Assembly (NCBI GenBank): GCA_944322305.1
Contig: CALUOP010000001.1
Location: forward strand, 310,001-374,000
Origin: an uncultured Coriobacteriaceae bacterium
Lineage (GTDB): Bacteria > Actinomycetota > Coriobacteriia > Coriobacteriales > Coriobacteriaceae
Length of the DNA: 64,000 bases
Reading direction: 5' to 3'
The notes under the pieces are model-generated. The model made no database searches and was not told the DNA's origin. It was given only the letters and a program-made list of their open reading frames with translations. Made by a program: the position numbers and the translations under genes. Shown here piece after piece: positions 17,791 through 25,049 of the stretch. Within the stretch, counting starts at the first letter, position 1; the number at the start of each line of letters is the position of its first letter.

Positions 17791-19023
17791 ATGAACGGCT
17801 TTGCTTCAAAGGTGCGCGTCTTTAGTCTTGGCGCATTGAGCTTGATAGGCAACTGCGCTAACGGGTGCGTTATCGGGCTGACCGGGCAAGGCGCACAGGA
17901 CTGCGAACGTTATAGCAAGGGCACCATAGACGTCGCCGAACTTGAACGGCGTCAGCCCGAGCTAGCACATGCCTTCCGCCAATACGGCTTTTTTCACGAA
18001 GATGATGACGAACGCAAGCCCCTGCAAAGTGCTTACCTGCATGTAACCGACCGCTGCAATATGAACTGCGTCGGCTGTTACTCCCGATCAAGCGCACGGA
18101 ACGTCATCCCTGACTTATCTTTGGACGCGATATGCAGCATCATCAACAAGCTCGCTTGCGCAGAAGTAGAAACGCTTCACATCTCTGGCGGCGAGCCGGC
18201 GTTGCGTAGCGACCTATGCAGCATCGTTGAGCACGCAAAAGCAACTGGTATAGCACGCGTTGATCTTGCTACCAACGGACTGTTGGCGTTTGCGGGGTTG
18301 GATCTCAGCCGCTTGGCATCTTGCATAGACAGCGTATCGGTTTCTGTTGACGGCTTGCCAGACGGCTCCGTACACGCGGTTCGCTCCGAAGAGCGTAAAG
18401 ACCAGCAGCTGCAGGCAATACGCATCCTGCAGTCGCAGGGTATCGATGTTGCCATGTTGCCGACTATACATGCAAGGAACGTTGAAGATATACCGGCGTA
18501 TGCGGATCTAGCCGCAAAGATGGGTGTGCGCATCAACTACAGCATGCTTTCATGCTCAGCCTGCAACAGAGATCTTGGAAGGCTTGCCTTCACAGAAGAC
18601 GCCTTGCATCGGCTGGCTGAGGTCATCGTTGAACAGGCCTCCCAAAGCTCCCAGCATGACGAGTTGCCCGCGCTGTCTGTACGCCTGTCATGCGGTGCCG
18701 GCAAAACAACCCTGAGCGTTGGCGCAGATGGCAACGCGTATCCGTGTCACATGCTGCAAGCACCGGGATATTGCATGGGCAACCTTTTGCACAATTCCCT
18801 GGATGCAATTCTGGCATCACCGGTACGCAGAGAACTTGAGAGCGCGACCGTTGAAAACATTGACGGTTGCTCCCTGTGCGACTATAGGTATCTTTGCGGT
18901 GGAGGCTGCCGCGCACGCGCTGCGATTGTCGACGGACCGCATACCAAAGATCCCTACTGCACATTGTTGAAAACGCATTATGCTAAGGTGGAAAACCGTA
19001 TGGAAGAGATCATTGGAGGTTGA
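17791..19023 (+). CDS. Radical SAM/SPASM domain enzyme, probable peptide maturase
   Basis: 410 aa. Residues about 5-70 look like a PqqD/RRE-type peptide-recognition domain (LIGNCANGCVIGLTGQG...). The radical SAM core begins with TDRCNMNCVGC (CxxxCxxC, binds the SAM-cleaving [4Fe-4S]) and HISGGEPALR. The C-terminus carries a SPASM-type cysteine set (LSCGAGKTTLSV, YPCHML, GYCMGN, CSLCDYRYLCGGGCRAR, a final YCTLL) that would bind auxiliary clusters. Such enzymes usually make thioether or C-C links in ribosomal peptides or mature quinone cofactors. Very strong ribosome site (GGAGGAGGTGA). Divergent from a LysR gene and followed after 5 bp by a short Cys-containing ORF. The substrate is unproven. 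Confidence 0.88.
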   Translation: MNGFASKVRVFSLGALSLIGNCANGCVIGLTGQGAQDCERYSKGTIDVAELERRQPELAHAFRQYGFFHEDDDERKPLQSAYLHVTDRCNMNCVGCYSRSSARNVIPDLSLDAICSIINKLACAEVETLHISGGEPALRSDLCSIVEHAKATGIARVDLATNGLLAFAGLDLSRLASCIDSVSVSVDGLPDGSVHAVRSEERKDQQLQAIRILQSQGIDVAMLPTIHARNVEDIPAYADLAAKMGVRINYSMLSCSACNRDLGRLAFTEDALHRLAEVIVEQASQSSQHDELPALSVRLSCGAGKTTLSVGADGNAYPCHMLQAPGYCMGNLLHNSLDAILASPVRRELESATVENIDGCSLCDYRYLCGGGCRARAAIVDGPHTKDPYCTLLKTHYAKVENRMEEIIGG

Positions 19024-19028
19024 GCGCC

Positions 19029-19115
19029 GTGCAATTCATATGCATACCTCAGGACATTGTGCCGTGTGTGCAGCTGGGCTTCGGTGACGCACCGTGCCTC
19101 ATCATCGGGGCTTAA
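19029..19115 (+). CDS. 28-codon Cys-containing peptide ORF downstream of the radical SAM gene
   Basis: GTG start 9 nt after GGAGG (19015-19019), which lies inside the end of the radical SAM gene; the ORF begins 5 bp after that gene's stop. The predicted 28-residue peptide has cysteines at positions 5, 13 and 23, a central GFGD and a hydrophobic end LIIGA. There is no signal peptide. Position and cysteine content make it a candidate substrate of the adjacent enzyme, but it lacks the clear leader/core split of known precursors and could be a chance ORF. It is too short for homology judgement by eye. The next gene (DUF2975) starts 28 bp further on. Confidence 0.4.
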   Translation: MQFICIPQDIVPCVQLGFGDAPCLIIGA

Positions 19116-19143
19116 TGGGATAATGAAAGGAGCAGCGGATCGC

Positions 19144-19698
19144 ATGTCACGAAATGCAGCGGAAATCACCTCTGCTTCGGTTGAAAAACAGTGCGATAAG
19201 GTTATTCGTTTGTGTAAAGTCCTTTCGTCTCTTTTTTTCATCATTGCGCTCTGCCTCACCAGCTTGCTTGCCGCAATACTAGTGCTCTTGCTACTAGCGT
19301 TTATTGTTCCGGCTGTTTCCATCTCAATGGACGGAGATGCAATGACACTCCTTCCAACAGCCGTTGGCTATTGTTCTGTAGTGACATTAGCATGGGTACT
19401 GTGGGCGGTGGTGCAGACAATGGTGAAAACCGGTTCCCCATTTTCCACAGCCTCAGAACGTGGCATGGCGGTTCTTTCAATTCTGTATTGTCTTCTTGCA
19501 GGGGTTTCCCTAATCCCATCCGAACCCGCTGCGCTATTAATCAAAGTTGCAGGGATTACCGCCGGCTTCGTCTCTGACTCCGCAAGAAGCGGCAGGGTCA
19601 GCGTCGCCACCATTGGTGCCGCAATCATGTTTGCCGTACTTGCAGTCGTATTCAAATACGGCTCCCTACTTCAACGCGTCTCCGATGACACGGTGTAG
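19144..19698 (+). CDS. DUF2975-family membrane protein
   Basis: 184 aa with four predicted membrane spans: about residues 25-50, then a span near LLPTAVGYCSVVTLAWVLWAV, and two more near the C-terminus. The pattern of two spans, a loop with a FSTASERGMAVLSI-like motif, and two spans is typical of DUF2975. Such genes are usually followed by a small HTH gene, as here (19707). The start taken is ATG 19144; AAAGGAG is upstream at long spacing, and ATG 19123 in frame would be an alternative. The function of the family is unknown; it is often found in regulatory or stress-related pairs. Confidence 0.75.
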   Translation: MSRNAAEITSASVEKQCDKVIRLCKVLSSLFFIIALCLTSLLAAILVLLLLAFIVPAVSISMDGDAMTLLPTAVGYCSVVTLAWVLWAVVQTMVKTGSPFSTASERGMAVLSILYCLLAGVSLIPSEPAALLIKVAGITAGFVSDSARSGRVSVATIGAAIMFAVLAVVFKYGSLLQRVSDDTV

Positions 19699-19706
19699 GA
19701 GGCGCA

Positions 19707-19919
19707 ATGATAGTCGTAAACCTCGACCGTGTTCTCGTTGACCGCAAGGTGAAGTCAAAGGATCTCGCCAAGAAAATCGGCTTGTCGGAAAACAACCTCT
19801 CCCGCATCAAAACCAACAACATTCGCGCCATGCGCTTCTCCACATTGAACGGACTGTGCCGCGAACTCGGCTGCAAGCCGGGGGATATTCTCGACTACAT
19901 CCCCGACGAGGATGATTAG
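19707..19919 (+). CDS. Small Cro/CI-type HTH regulator (YozG-like)
   Basis: A 70-aa single-domain helix-turn-helix protein (VKSKDLAKKIGLSENNLSRIK, then FSTLNGLCRELGCKPGDIL). The ATG follows GGAGG by 6 nt and lies 8 bp after the DUF2975 stop, so the two are co-transcribed. Proteins of this type commonly accompany DUF2975 membrane proteins and probably autoregulate the pair. A short hairpin (GCAATGTGG/CCACATTGC, 19937-19963) follows the stop. Confidence 0.85.
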   Translation: MIVVNLDRVLVDRKVKSKDLAKKIGLSENNLSRIKTNNIRAMRFSTLNGLCRELGCKPGDILDYIPDEDD

Positions 19920-19976
19920 GCACGTAAAGCGGTAAATGCAATGTGGGGTGGCGCTCCACATTGCATATCTAGGCTA

Positions 19977-19992
19977 TACTTCTAGAGAAGTA
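19977..19992. promoter_or_regulatory. Palindrome overlapping the putative -10 of the DUF3990 operon
   Basis: TACTTCT-AG-AGAAGTA, a perfect 7-bp inverted repeat that overlaps a -10-like TATACT (19975-19980), 24 bp before the DUF3990 start. This placement fits autorepression by the HTH partner. Confidence 0.5.
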
Positions 19993-20015
19993 CTGCTTCC
20001 TGAGGAGTATGACCT

Positions 20016-20687
20016 ATGCTGCTTTTCCACGGCTCTTCGCGGCGCATTGAGCAGCCACGCTTTGGAGCAGGCAAGATGTACAATGACTATGGCCGGGGCT
20101 TCTACTGCACCGAAGTGCGTGATATGGCCATGGAATGGGCGGTTGACCGCGGACGCAACGGCTATGTTAACGCCTATGAAATCGACCTTGCAGGCCTCGA
20201 CGTGCTGAACTTAAACGACGGGAGCTACGGCATCCTGTCATGGCTCGCCGTCCTGTTGGAGAACCGCACGTTCGATATCCCTTCCGGACTTGCGCTGGAA
20301 GCGAGGGAATACTTGCTGGACCATTTCCTGCCGGACTACCAAACGCGCGATATCATCAGGGGCTACCGCGCCGATGACAGCTACTTTTCCTTTGCGCAGG
20401 ACTTCATCAACGGAACGATTTCGCTGAGGCAGCTCGGGCGCGCCATGCACCTCGGCAAACTCGGCGAGCAAGTGGTCATCAAGAGCCAAGCAGCTTTTTC
20501 TCGGCTGCGCTTTGTCAACGCCGACCCCGTTGACGCGGAAACGTGGTACCCGCGCAAGAGCGCACGCGATAGCGCGGCGCGGAGGGAGTACCTCGACGTT
20601 GGGCGCAACCGCCGCGAACGCGGCGACCTCTACATGGTTCAGATACTCGACGAGGAGATGGGCCCTGATGATCCACGCTTACGATAA
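20016..20687 (+). CDS. DUF3990-family protein, toxin-like (ADP-ribosyltransferase-type fold)
   Basis: 223 aa. N-terminal LLFHGSS, then DYGRGFYCTEVRDMAMEWA, YEIDLAGLDVLNL, RDIIRGYRADDSYF and KLGEQVVIKS, the order of motifs expected for DUF3990. The His, Tyr and Glu/Gln positions resemble the H-Y-E layout of ADP-ribosyltransferases; that comparison is inference. GAGGAG precedes ATG 20016. The last 20 bp overlap the start of an HTH-domain gene (20668), giving a coupled two-gene unit. DUF3990 genes are frequently found in toxin-antitoxin-like pairs. The arginine-rich C-terminus follows the core domain. Confidence 0.78.
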   Translation: MLLFHGSSRRIEQPRFGAGKMYNDYGRGFYCTEVRDMAMEWAVDRGRNGYVNAYEIDLAGLDVLNLNDGSYGILSWLAVLLENRTFDIPSGLALEAREYLLDHFLPDYQTRDIIRGYRADDSYFSFAQDFINGTISLRQLGRAMHLGKLGEQVVIKSQAAFSRLRFVNADPVDAETWYPRKSARDSAARREYLDVGRNRRERGDLYMVQILDEEMGPDDPRLR

Positions 20688-21339
20688 GTGTTACCTGCCC
20701 GCGGCGCGCACGGCGCTGGGGCGGGCGCTCGACTACGCCGTATACGATGCGGGCATGGCGCTGCCCCTGTTTTGGGAGGCGTTTCTCGCCTCCCCATACT
20801 CCCGGCAATTCGAACAGGGCAACCCCAAAGTGGTAGCAGGCATGTCGGGCGTTGAGATCGCCTGCGCCGTGTTGCATGAGGCGGGCATGCAAGAACTTCC
20901 TCCCGCTCGATACACCGTGGAAAGAAGTGCAGAATTCTGGGCGGGCTGGGCCCTGGCGCGCTACCAGTGGACTACGGCGCTTCCGTTCTCGGAGATCACC
21001 CGGGCGGTTCCCATCGAGCGCGTAGTCGAGTTCTACCACCCCTATCATGAGATGGACGTCAGCCAGTTTGTCGCCAAGATGAACGAGCTGTACCGCTGCG
21101 CGTTTCCCGACTCTCGGCTCAAACGACGACGCGTGAACGTCGGGCTCAGCCAACGGGAGCTTGCCGAGCTGTCCGGTGTCCCGCTGCGCACGCTCCAGCA
21201 ATACGAGCAGCGGCAAAAGAACCTAGGACGGGCAGGTGCCGAGACGGTGATCAAGCTGGCGCAGGTTCTCTCATGCGATCCGATCGATCTTCTCGACCTG
21301 GTGCCGGCAACTGATGAGCAAGCTGATGAGGCAGCGTGA
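20668..21339 (+). CDS. HTH-domain partner of the DUF3990 protein (antitoxin-like)
   Basis: 223 aa starting MIHAYDKCYLPAARTALG at ATG 20668, overlapping the DUF3990 gene by 20 bp. A long helical N-terminal region of unknown fold (about residues 1-150) contains short conserved-looking blocks (YAVYDAGM, GVEIACAVLHEAG, RSAEFWAGWALA). Residues about 153-215 are a Cro/CI helix-turn-helix (NVGLSQRELAELSGVPLRTL, then VIKLAQVLSCDPIDLLDL). The fused architecture suggests an antitoxin or autorepressor for the upstream protein. A longer reading to 20512 overlaps the DUF3990 gene in another frame and is not credible. Confidence 0.78.
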   Translation: MIHAYDKCYLPAARTALGRALDYAVYDAGMALPLFWEAFLASPYSRQFEQGNPKVVAGMSGVEIACAVLHEAGMQELPPARYTVERSAEFWAGWALARYQWTTALPFSEITRAVPIERVVEFYHPYHEMDVSQFVAKMNELYRCAFPDSRLKRRRVNVGLSQRELAELSGVPLRTLQQYEQRQKNLGRAGAETVIKLAQVLSCDPIDLLDLVPATDEQADEAA

Positions 21340-21366
21340 TCAAGCAGAGACGCAGGCGAGAAGGAC

Positions 21367-21390
21367 GGGGCGCGCCCGATGGCGCGCCCC
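21367..21390. terminator. Bidirectional hairpin between convergent genes
   Basis: GGGGCGCGCC-CGAT-GGCGCGCCCC between the HTH gene (plus) and oppA2 (minus). No U-run is obvious on either side. Confidence 0.55.
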
Positions 21391-21482
21391 GCAATGTGTC
21401 CCTTTCCCTTGCGCTCACCGATGCGCGCCGCAGCGTGCTCTTTCGCACGCGGCGATGCGCCCCGTAACGGGCTCGCCGCGCG

Positions 21483-23096
21483 TTACGCCTTTTCGATAGT
21501 CTCAGCGTCGTAGAAGCTCAACGGGTTAATGTTGTAGCCCGTCACGTTGGCCGCGGTGGCACCCAGGCACTTGCCGTGGGAGATGACCATCCACGGCAGG
21601 TCGCGCGCGGCGATCTGCTCGCACTGCAGGTACACGTTGTCGCGGTCCTCCCCCGCCGGCGTGGTGACGCCGGCCACGATAAGCGCGTCGTACTCGGCGT
21701 TGGAGTAGTGCGCCACGTTCTGAGTGCCCGCCTCGGTGGAGAGCAGGTTCATGAAGTTGTCCGGATCGCCGTTGTCGCAGAGCCACCCCGAGCAGGTCAC
21801 GTCGTAGTAGTCGGTTTCCTGACGGCTCTTGTAGGTGGTCCAGTCGTAGGCGGAGATGTTCATGGTCACGCCCACGTCGGCCAAGTAGCCCTGCAGGGTC
21901 TCGGCGAGCGTCTGGCCGGTGCGCACGTTGTAGTCCTGCGCGTTGGTGTAGCTGAGCATCTGGATCTCGGTCACCCCGAGGCGCGCGAAGGTCTCGCGGG
22001 CAGCGTCGGGGTCGAAGGCCGGACGCTCGATGTTCTGGGCGTAGGGCGCCATGGCCTCGGGCATGATGGAGTGCGCCACCGTGGAGTACTCGCCGTAGAG
22101 GCTCTCGACCATCTCGTCGATGTTGATGGCCTGGCAGAACGCCGTGCGCGCCTCGAGGTTGGAGAAGATGTCGCTCTCCATGTTGAAGGCCATGTAGTTC
22201 AGGCTGCTGGCGTCCTCCACGATGGACTTTCCGCCAGCCGCCGTCACCTGGTCGATCATCGCGGGGTCCACACCGTCGATGATGTCGGCCTCGCCGTTGG
22301 AGAGCGCCGTGACGCGGCTCGCCGCCTCGGGGATGAAGCGGTACACGATAGTGGTGCAGTGGGGCATGTTGTCCTTGTCCCAGTAGTCCTCGAAGGCCTC
22401 CATCTGGATGTTGTTGCCCTTGTCCCAGCTCACGAACTTGTAGGGACCGGTGCCGCAGGGGTGCTCGTTGAGGTTGTTGTCGTACTCGTCGAGCGCCGTG
22501 GGGCTCACGATGGGCGCGCCGAAGAGCATGGCCAGGTTCATCTTGAAGGGCGTACTGGCCGCGCGCATGTGGATGACGACCTCGTAGTCACCGGTGGCCT
22601 CCACAGACTCGACGCCGGTGCCGGACGCCTCGGAGCCGAACACGAACGAGGCGTAGGCCATCTCGTCGGTGCGATTGGGCTCGAGCTGGCGCTCGATGGA
22701 GCGCACCACGGCGTCGGCGTTGAAGTCGGTGCCGTCGTGGAACTTCACACCCTGGCGCAGCGTGAACGTGTAGGTGAGGCCGTCGTCGGACATGGTCCAG
22801 TCCTCGGCCAGGCACGGCTCCACGTCGGTGCAGTCGGCGTTGAACTTGAGGAGCGTCTCGTACATCTGGCTCATGATGGTGCCCGGGTCCGAGCTCGCCA
22901 GCGCCGGGTCGAGCCCGAGCGACTCGCTGCGCACCGCGTAGGTGAGCGTGGCCGACGAGGCCGAGCCCGTGCCGCCCTCTCCGCTGCCGACCTCGCTGGC
23001 GCGCTGGGAGCCGCAACCGGCAAGCGCCGCCGCGCCCGCCGCCGCCAGCGTCCCGGCGCCCGCCACGAACCCGCGCCGCGTGATGTTCTCGCTCAT
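21483..23096 (-). CDS. Orphan oligopeptide-binding lipoprotein (SBP family 5)
   Basis: A 537-aa paralogue of the OppA at 11205-12827, with the same layout: twin-arginine-type start (TRRGF), lipobox LAGC followed by GSQRASE, low-complexity linker, then the SBP_bac_5 domain (KFHDGTDFNADAV, GTGPYKFVSWDKGNNI). ATG 21096-side reading is excluded; the start is ATG 23096 after GGAAAGGAAG. No permease or ATPase genes adjoin it, so it probably delivers a different set of peptides to the OppBCDF complex at 6886-11027. That sharing is inference from the near-identical linker and domain sequence. Confidence 0.92.
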   Translation of the reverse strand: MSENITRRGFVAGAGTLAAAGAAALAGCGSQRASEVGSGEGGTGSASSATLTYAVRSESLGLDPALASSDPGTIMSQMYETLLKFNADCTDVEPCLAEDWTMSDDGLTYTFTLRQGVKFHDGTDFNADAVVRSIERQLEPNRTDEMAYASFVFGSEASGTGVESVEATGDYEVVIHMRAASTPFKMNLAMLFGAPIVSPTALDEYDNNLNEHPCGTGPYKFVSWDKGNNIQMEAFEDYWDKDNMPHCTTIVYRFIPEAASRVTALSNGEADIIDGVDPAMIDQVTAAGGKSIVEDASSLNYMAFNMESDIFSNLEARTAFCQAINIDEMVESLYGEYSTVAHSIMPEAMAPYAQNIERPAFDPDAARETFARLGVTEIQMLSYTNAQDYNVRTGQTLAETLQGYLADVGVTMNISAYDWTTYKSRQETDYYDVTCSGWLCDNGDPDNFMNLLSTEAGTQNVAHYSNAEYDALIVAGVTTPAGEDRDNVYLQCEQIAARDLPWMVISHGKCLGATAANVTGYNINPLSFYDAETIEKA

Positions 23097-23268
23097 ATCG
23101 CTTCCTTTCCAAACAGACCGGCTAACCCGGTCGGTAACCTGCTGATGAACCGCTTGCCCGCCAAGATGGGCCGCTCGGTCAACTTAAGCCTTGCTCGCGT
23201 CAGTGCGATAAAGGCAAGCTCCTGCGGGAGGGCTGGGCGTATCGTCGCCTGCGAGTTCCGCATGAGCA

Positions 23269-23289
23269 GGAGGCGCCAGTGGCGCCTCC
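23269..23289 (-). terminator. Hairpin after gatB
   Basis: GGAGGCGCC-AGT-GGCGCCTCC, 62 bp past the gatB stop. It has no clear U-run, so this is a tentative terminator. Confidence 0.4.
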
Positions 23290-23351
23290 GTCGCGAAGAG
23301 GACTGTCTGAAGCGGGCGACGACACGCCCGGCCCTCCTCGCCTGAAACGCC

Positions 23352-25049
23352 TTACGCCATCTTCTCGCGCAGAAGCTCGTTGAAGCGCTTGGGGTTGCCC
23401 TTGCCGCGGCTGGCCTTCATGCACTGGCCCACCAGGTAGCCCACGACCTTGGCGTTGCCGTCGCGGTACTGCTGCACCTGGTCGGGGCAGTTGGCCATGA
23501 CCTCGTCCACGATGGGGGCCAGCGCGTCGTCGTCGGAAACCTGGCGCATGCCGCGCTCGTCCACGATCTTGGCCGGGTCGTCGCCGGTCTCGGCCATGAT
23601 GCCGAAGACCTCGTGCGCCTGGTTGGAGCTCAGCGCGTCCTCGGCGAGAAGTGCGGCGAGCGAGGCCACCTGCGCGGGCGCGATGCCCGCGTCGGCGATG
23701 CGCGCGCCGCCGCCGAGGGCGTTCACGTAGCCGGCGAGCTCGTTCATCACGAGGTTCGCCACCGTGCGCACGCGCTTGTCGGCCGGCGCCTTGGACGTGA
23801 TCTTCTCGCCCGCGGCAACCGCCTCCTCGAAGAACGCCGCCGTGTCGGGGTCGCCGGCGATCTGCTCGGCGTCGGTGCGGCGCAGCCCGTACGCCGCAAC
23901 GTAGCGGTCGCGCTTCTCGTCCGGCAGCTCCGGGATCTCGGCGCGGCAGTGCTCGATGAACTCGTCGGTGAGGTTAAACGGCGCCAAGTCCGGGTCGGGG
24001 AAGAGGCGGTAGTCGTCGGCGGTCTCCTTCACGCGCATCACCACGGTGCGCTTGCGACTGGGCTCCCAGTGGCGCGTCTCCTGGTAGATGATGCCGCCTT
24101 CCTCGAGCACCTCGGCCTGGCGGCGGATCTCGTACTCCAGGCCGTCGTGCAGGGCCTTAAAGGAGTTGAGGTTTTTAAGCTCGGTCTTGGTGCCCAGCTG
24201 CGTGGAGCCGCGGCGGCGCAGGGAAACGTTGCCGTCGCAGCGCATCGAGCCCTTCTCCATGGAGCAGTCGGAGATGCCCAGCGTGAGGAAGATGCGGCGG
24301 AGCTTCTCCATAAACAGGCGCGCCTCCTCGGGCGTGCGCAGGTCGGGCTCGGTCACGAGCTCGATGAGCGGGGTGCCGCAGCGGTTGTAGTCGATGAGGC
24401 TCTCGGCCGCGCCGCCGATGCGGCCCTCCTCGCCGCCCACGTGCACCATCTTGGCGGCGTCCTCCTCCATGTGGATGCGCAGGATCCGGATCGGCACCGT
24501 GTAGGAGCCGTCGTCATGGCGCGCGGCGGCCTCGAGCGCGGTGTCGTAGGTGCCCTGGCTTGAGCCCGCCACGCGCGTGACGTCGGCCGTCTTCATGGTG
24601 GAGAGGCCCGTGGCGCCGGCGCTGGCGCTCGCCAGGCTCTCGGCCTCGGCCTCGCCAAAGGCGCACGCCGGGCGCTCGGCGGCACCCTGGCCCGTCACAT
24701 CCAGGCTCAGACAGCCGTGCATGCAAAACGCGATGGGCCCCTGGGTGGTTTGGAAGTTCTTGGCCATGTCGGGGTAGAAGTAGTGCTTGCGGTAGAACAT
24801 CGAGCGCTTCTGGATCTGGCAGTTGGTGGCCAGGCCCGCCTTCACGATGCTCTCGATGGCGCGCTTGTTGGGCACGGGCAGCGCGCCGGGCAGCCCCAGG
24901 CACACCGGGCACACGTTGGCGTTGGGCTCGTCGTCGTGGGAGAGCTTGCAGCCGCAGAACATCTTGGTGTCCAGCGCCGTGAGCTCGGTGTGGATCTCGA
25001 GGCCGATCACGGCCTCCCATGTCTCAAGTACCTCGGCGAGCGTTTTCAT
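23352..25049 (-). CDS. gatB: Asp-tRNA(Asn)/Glu-tRNA(Gln) amidotransferase subunit B
   Basis: The kinase/tRNA-binding subunit of GatCAB, which converts Glu-tRNA(Gln) and/or Asp-tRNA(Asn) to the amidated forms. 565 aa, longer than the usual 475-500. Core motifs are present: VIGLEIHTELT, CPVCLGLPGALPV with zinc-type cysteines (MFCGCKLSH, VCPVC), YRKHYFYPD, RIHMEEDA, and DYNRCGTPLIE. The C-terminal YqeY-like tail is present. The extra length is a Ser/Ala-rich insertion at about residues 115-180, between the FCMHGC region and RIHMEED. It overlaps gatA by 4 bp, so the two are translationally coupled. Confidence 0.96.
   Translation of the reverse strand: MKTLAEVLETWEAVIGLEIHTELTALDTKMFCGCKLSHDDEPNANVCPVCLGLPGALPVPNKRAIESIVKAGLATNCQIQKRSMFYRKHYFYPDMAKNFQTTQGPIAFCMHGCLSLDVTGQGAAERPACAFGEAEAESLASASAGATGLSTMKTADVTRVAGSSQGTYDTALEAAARHDDGSYTVPIRILRIHMEEDAAKMVHVGGEEGRIGGAAESLIDYNRCGTPLIELVTEPDLRTPEEARLFMEKLRRIFLTLGISDCSMEKGSMRCDGNVSLRRRGSTQLGTKTELKNLNSFKALHDGLEYEIRRQAEVLEEGGIIYQETRHWEPSRKRTVVMRVKETADDYRLFPDPDLAPFNLTDEFIEHCRAEIPELPDEKRDRYVAAYGLRRTDAEQIAGDPDTAAFFEEAVAAGEKITSKAPADKRVRTVANLVMNELAGYVNALGGGARIADAGIAPAQVASLAALLAEDALSSNQAHEVFGIMAETGDDPAKIVDERGMRQVSDDDALAPIVDEVMANCPDQVQQYRDGNAKVVGYLVGQCMKASRGKGNPKRFNELLREKMA

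Noticed and set aside
19063-19698. Longer start for the DUF2975 gene within the 28-codon ORF region
   Set aside because: The extra N-terminal residues are unlike a membrane-protein start and lack a ribosome site; ATG 19144 (or 19123) fits better.
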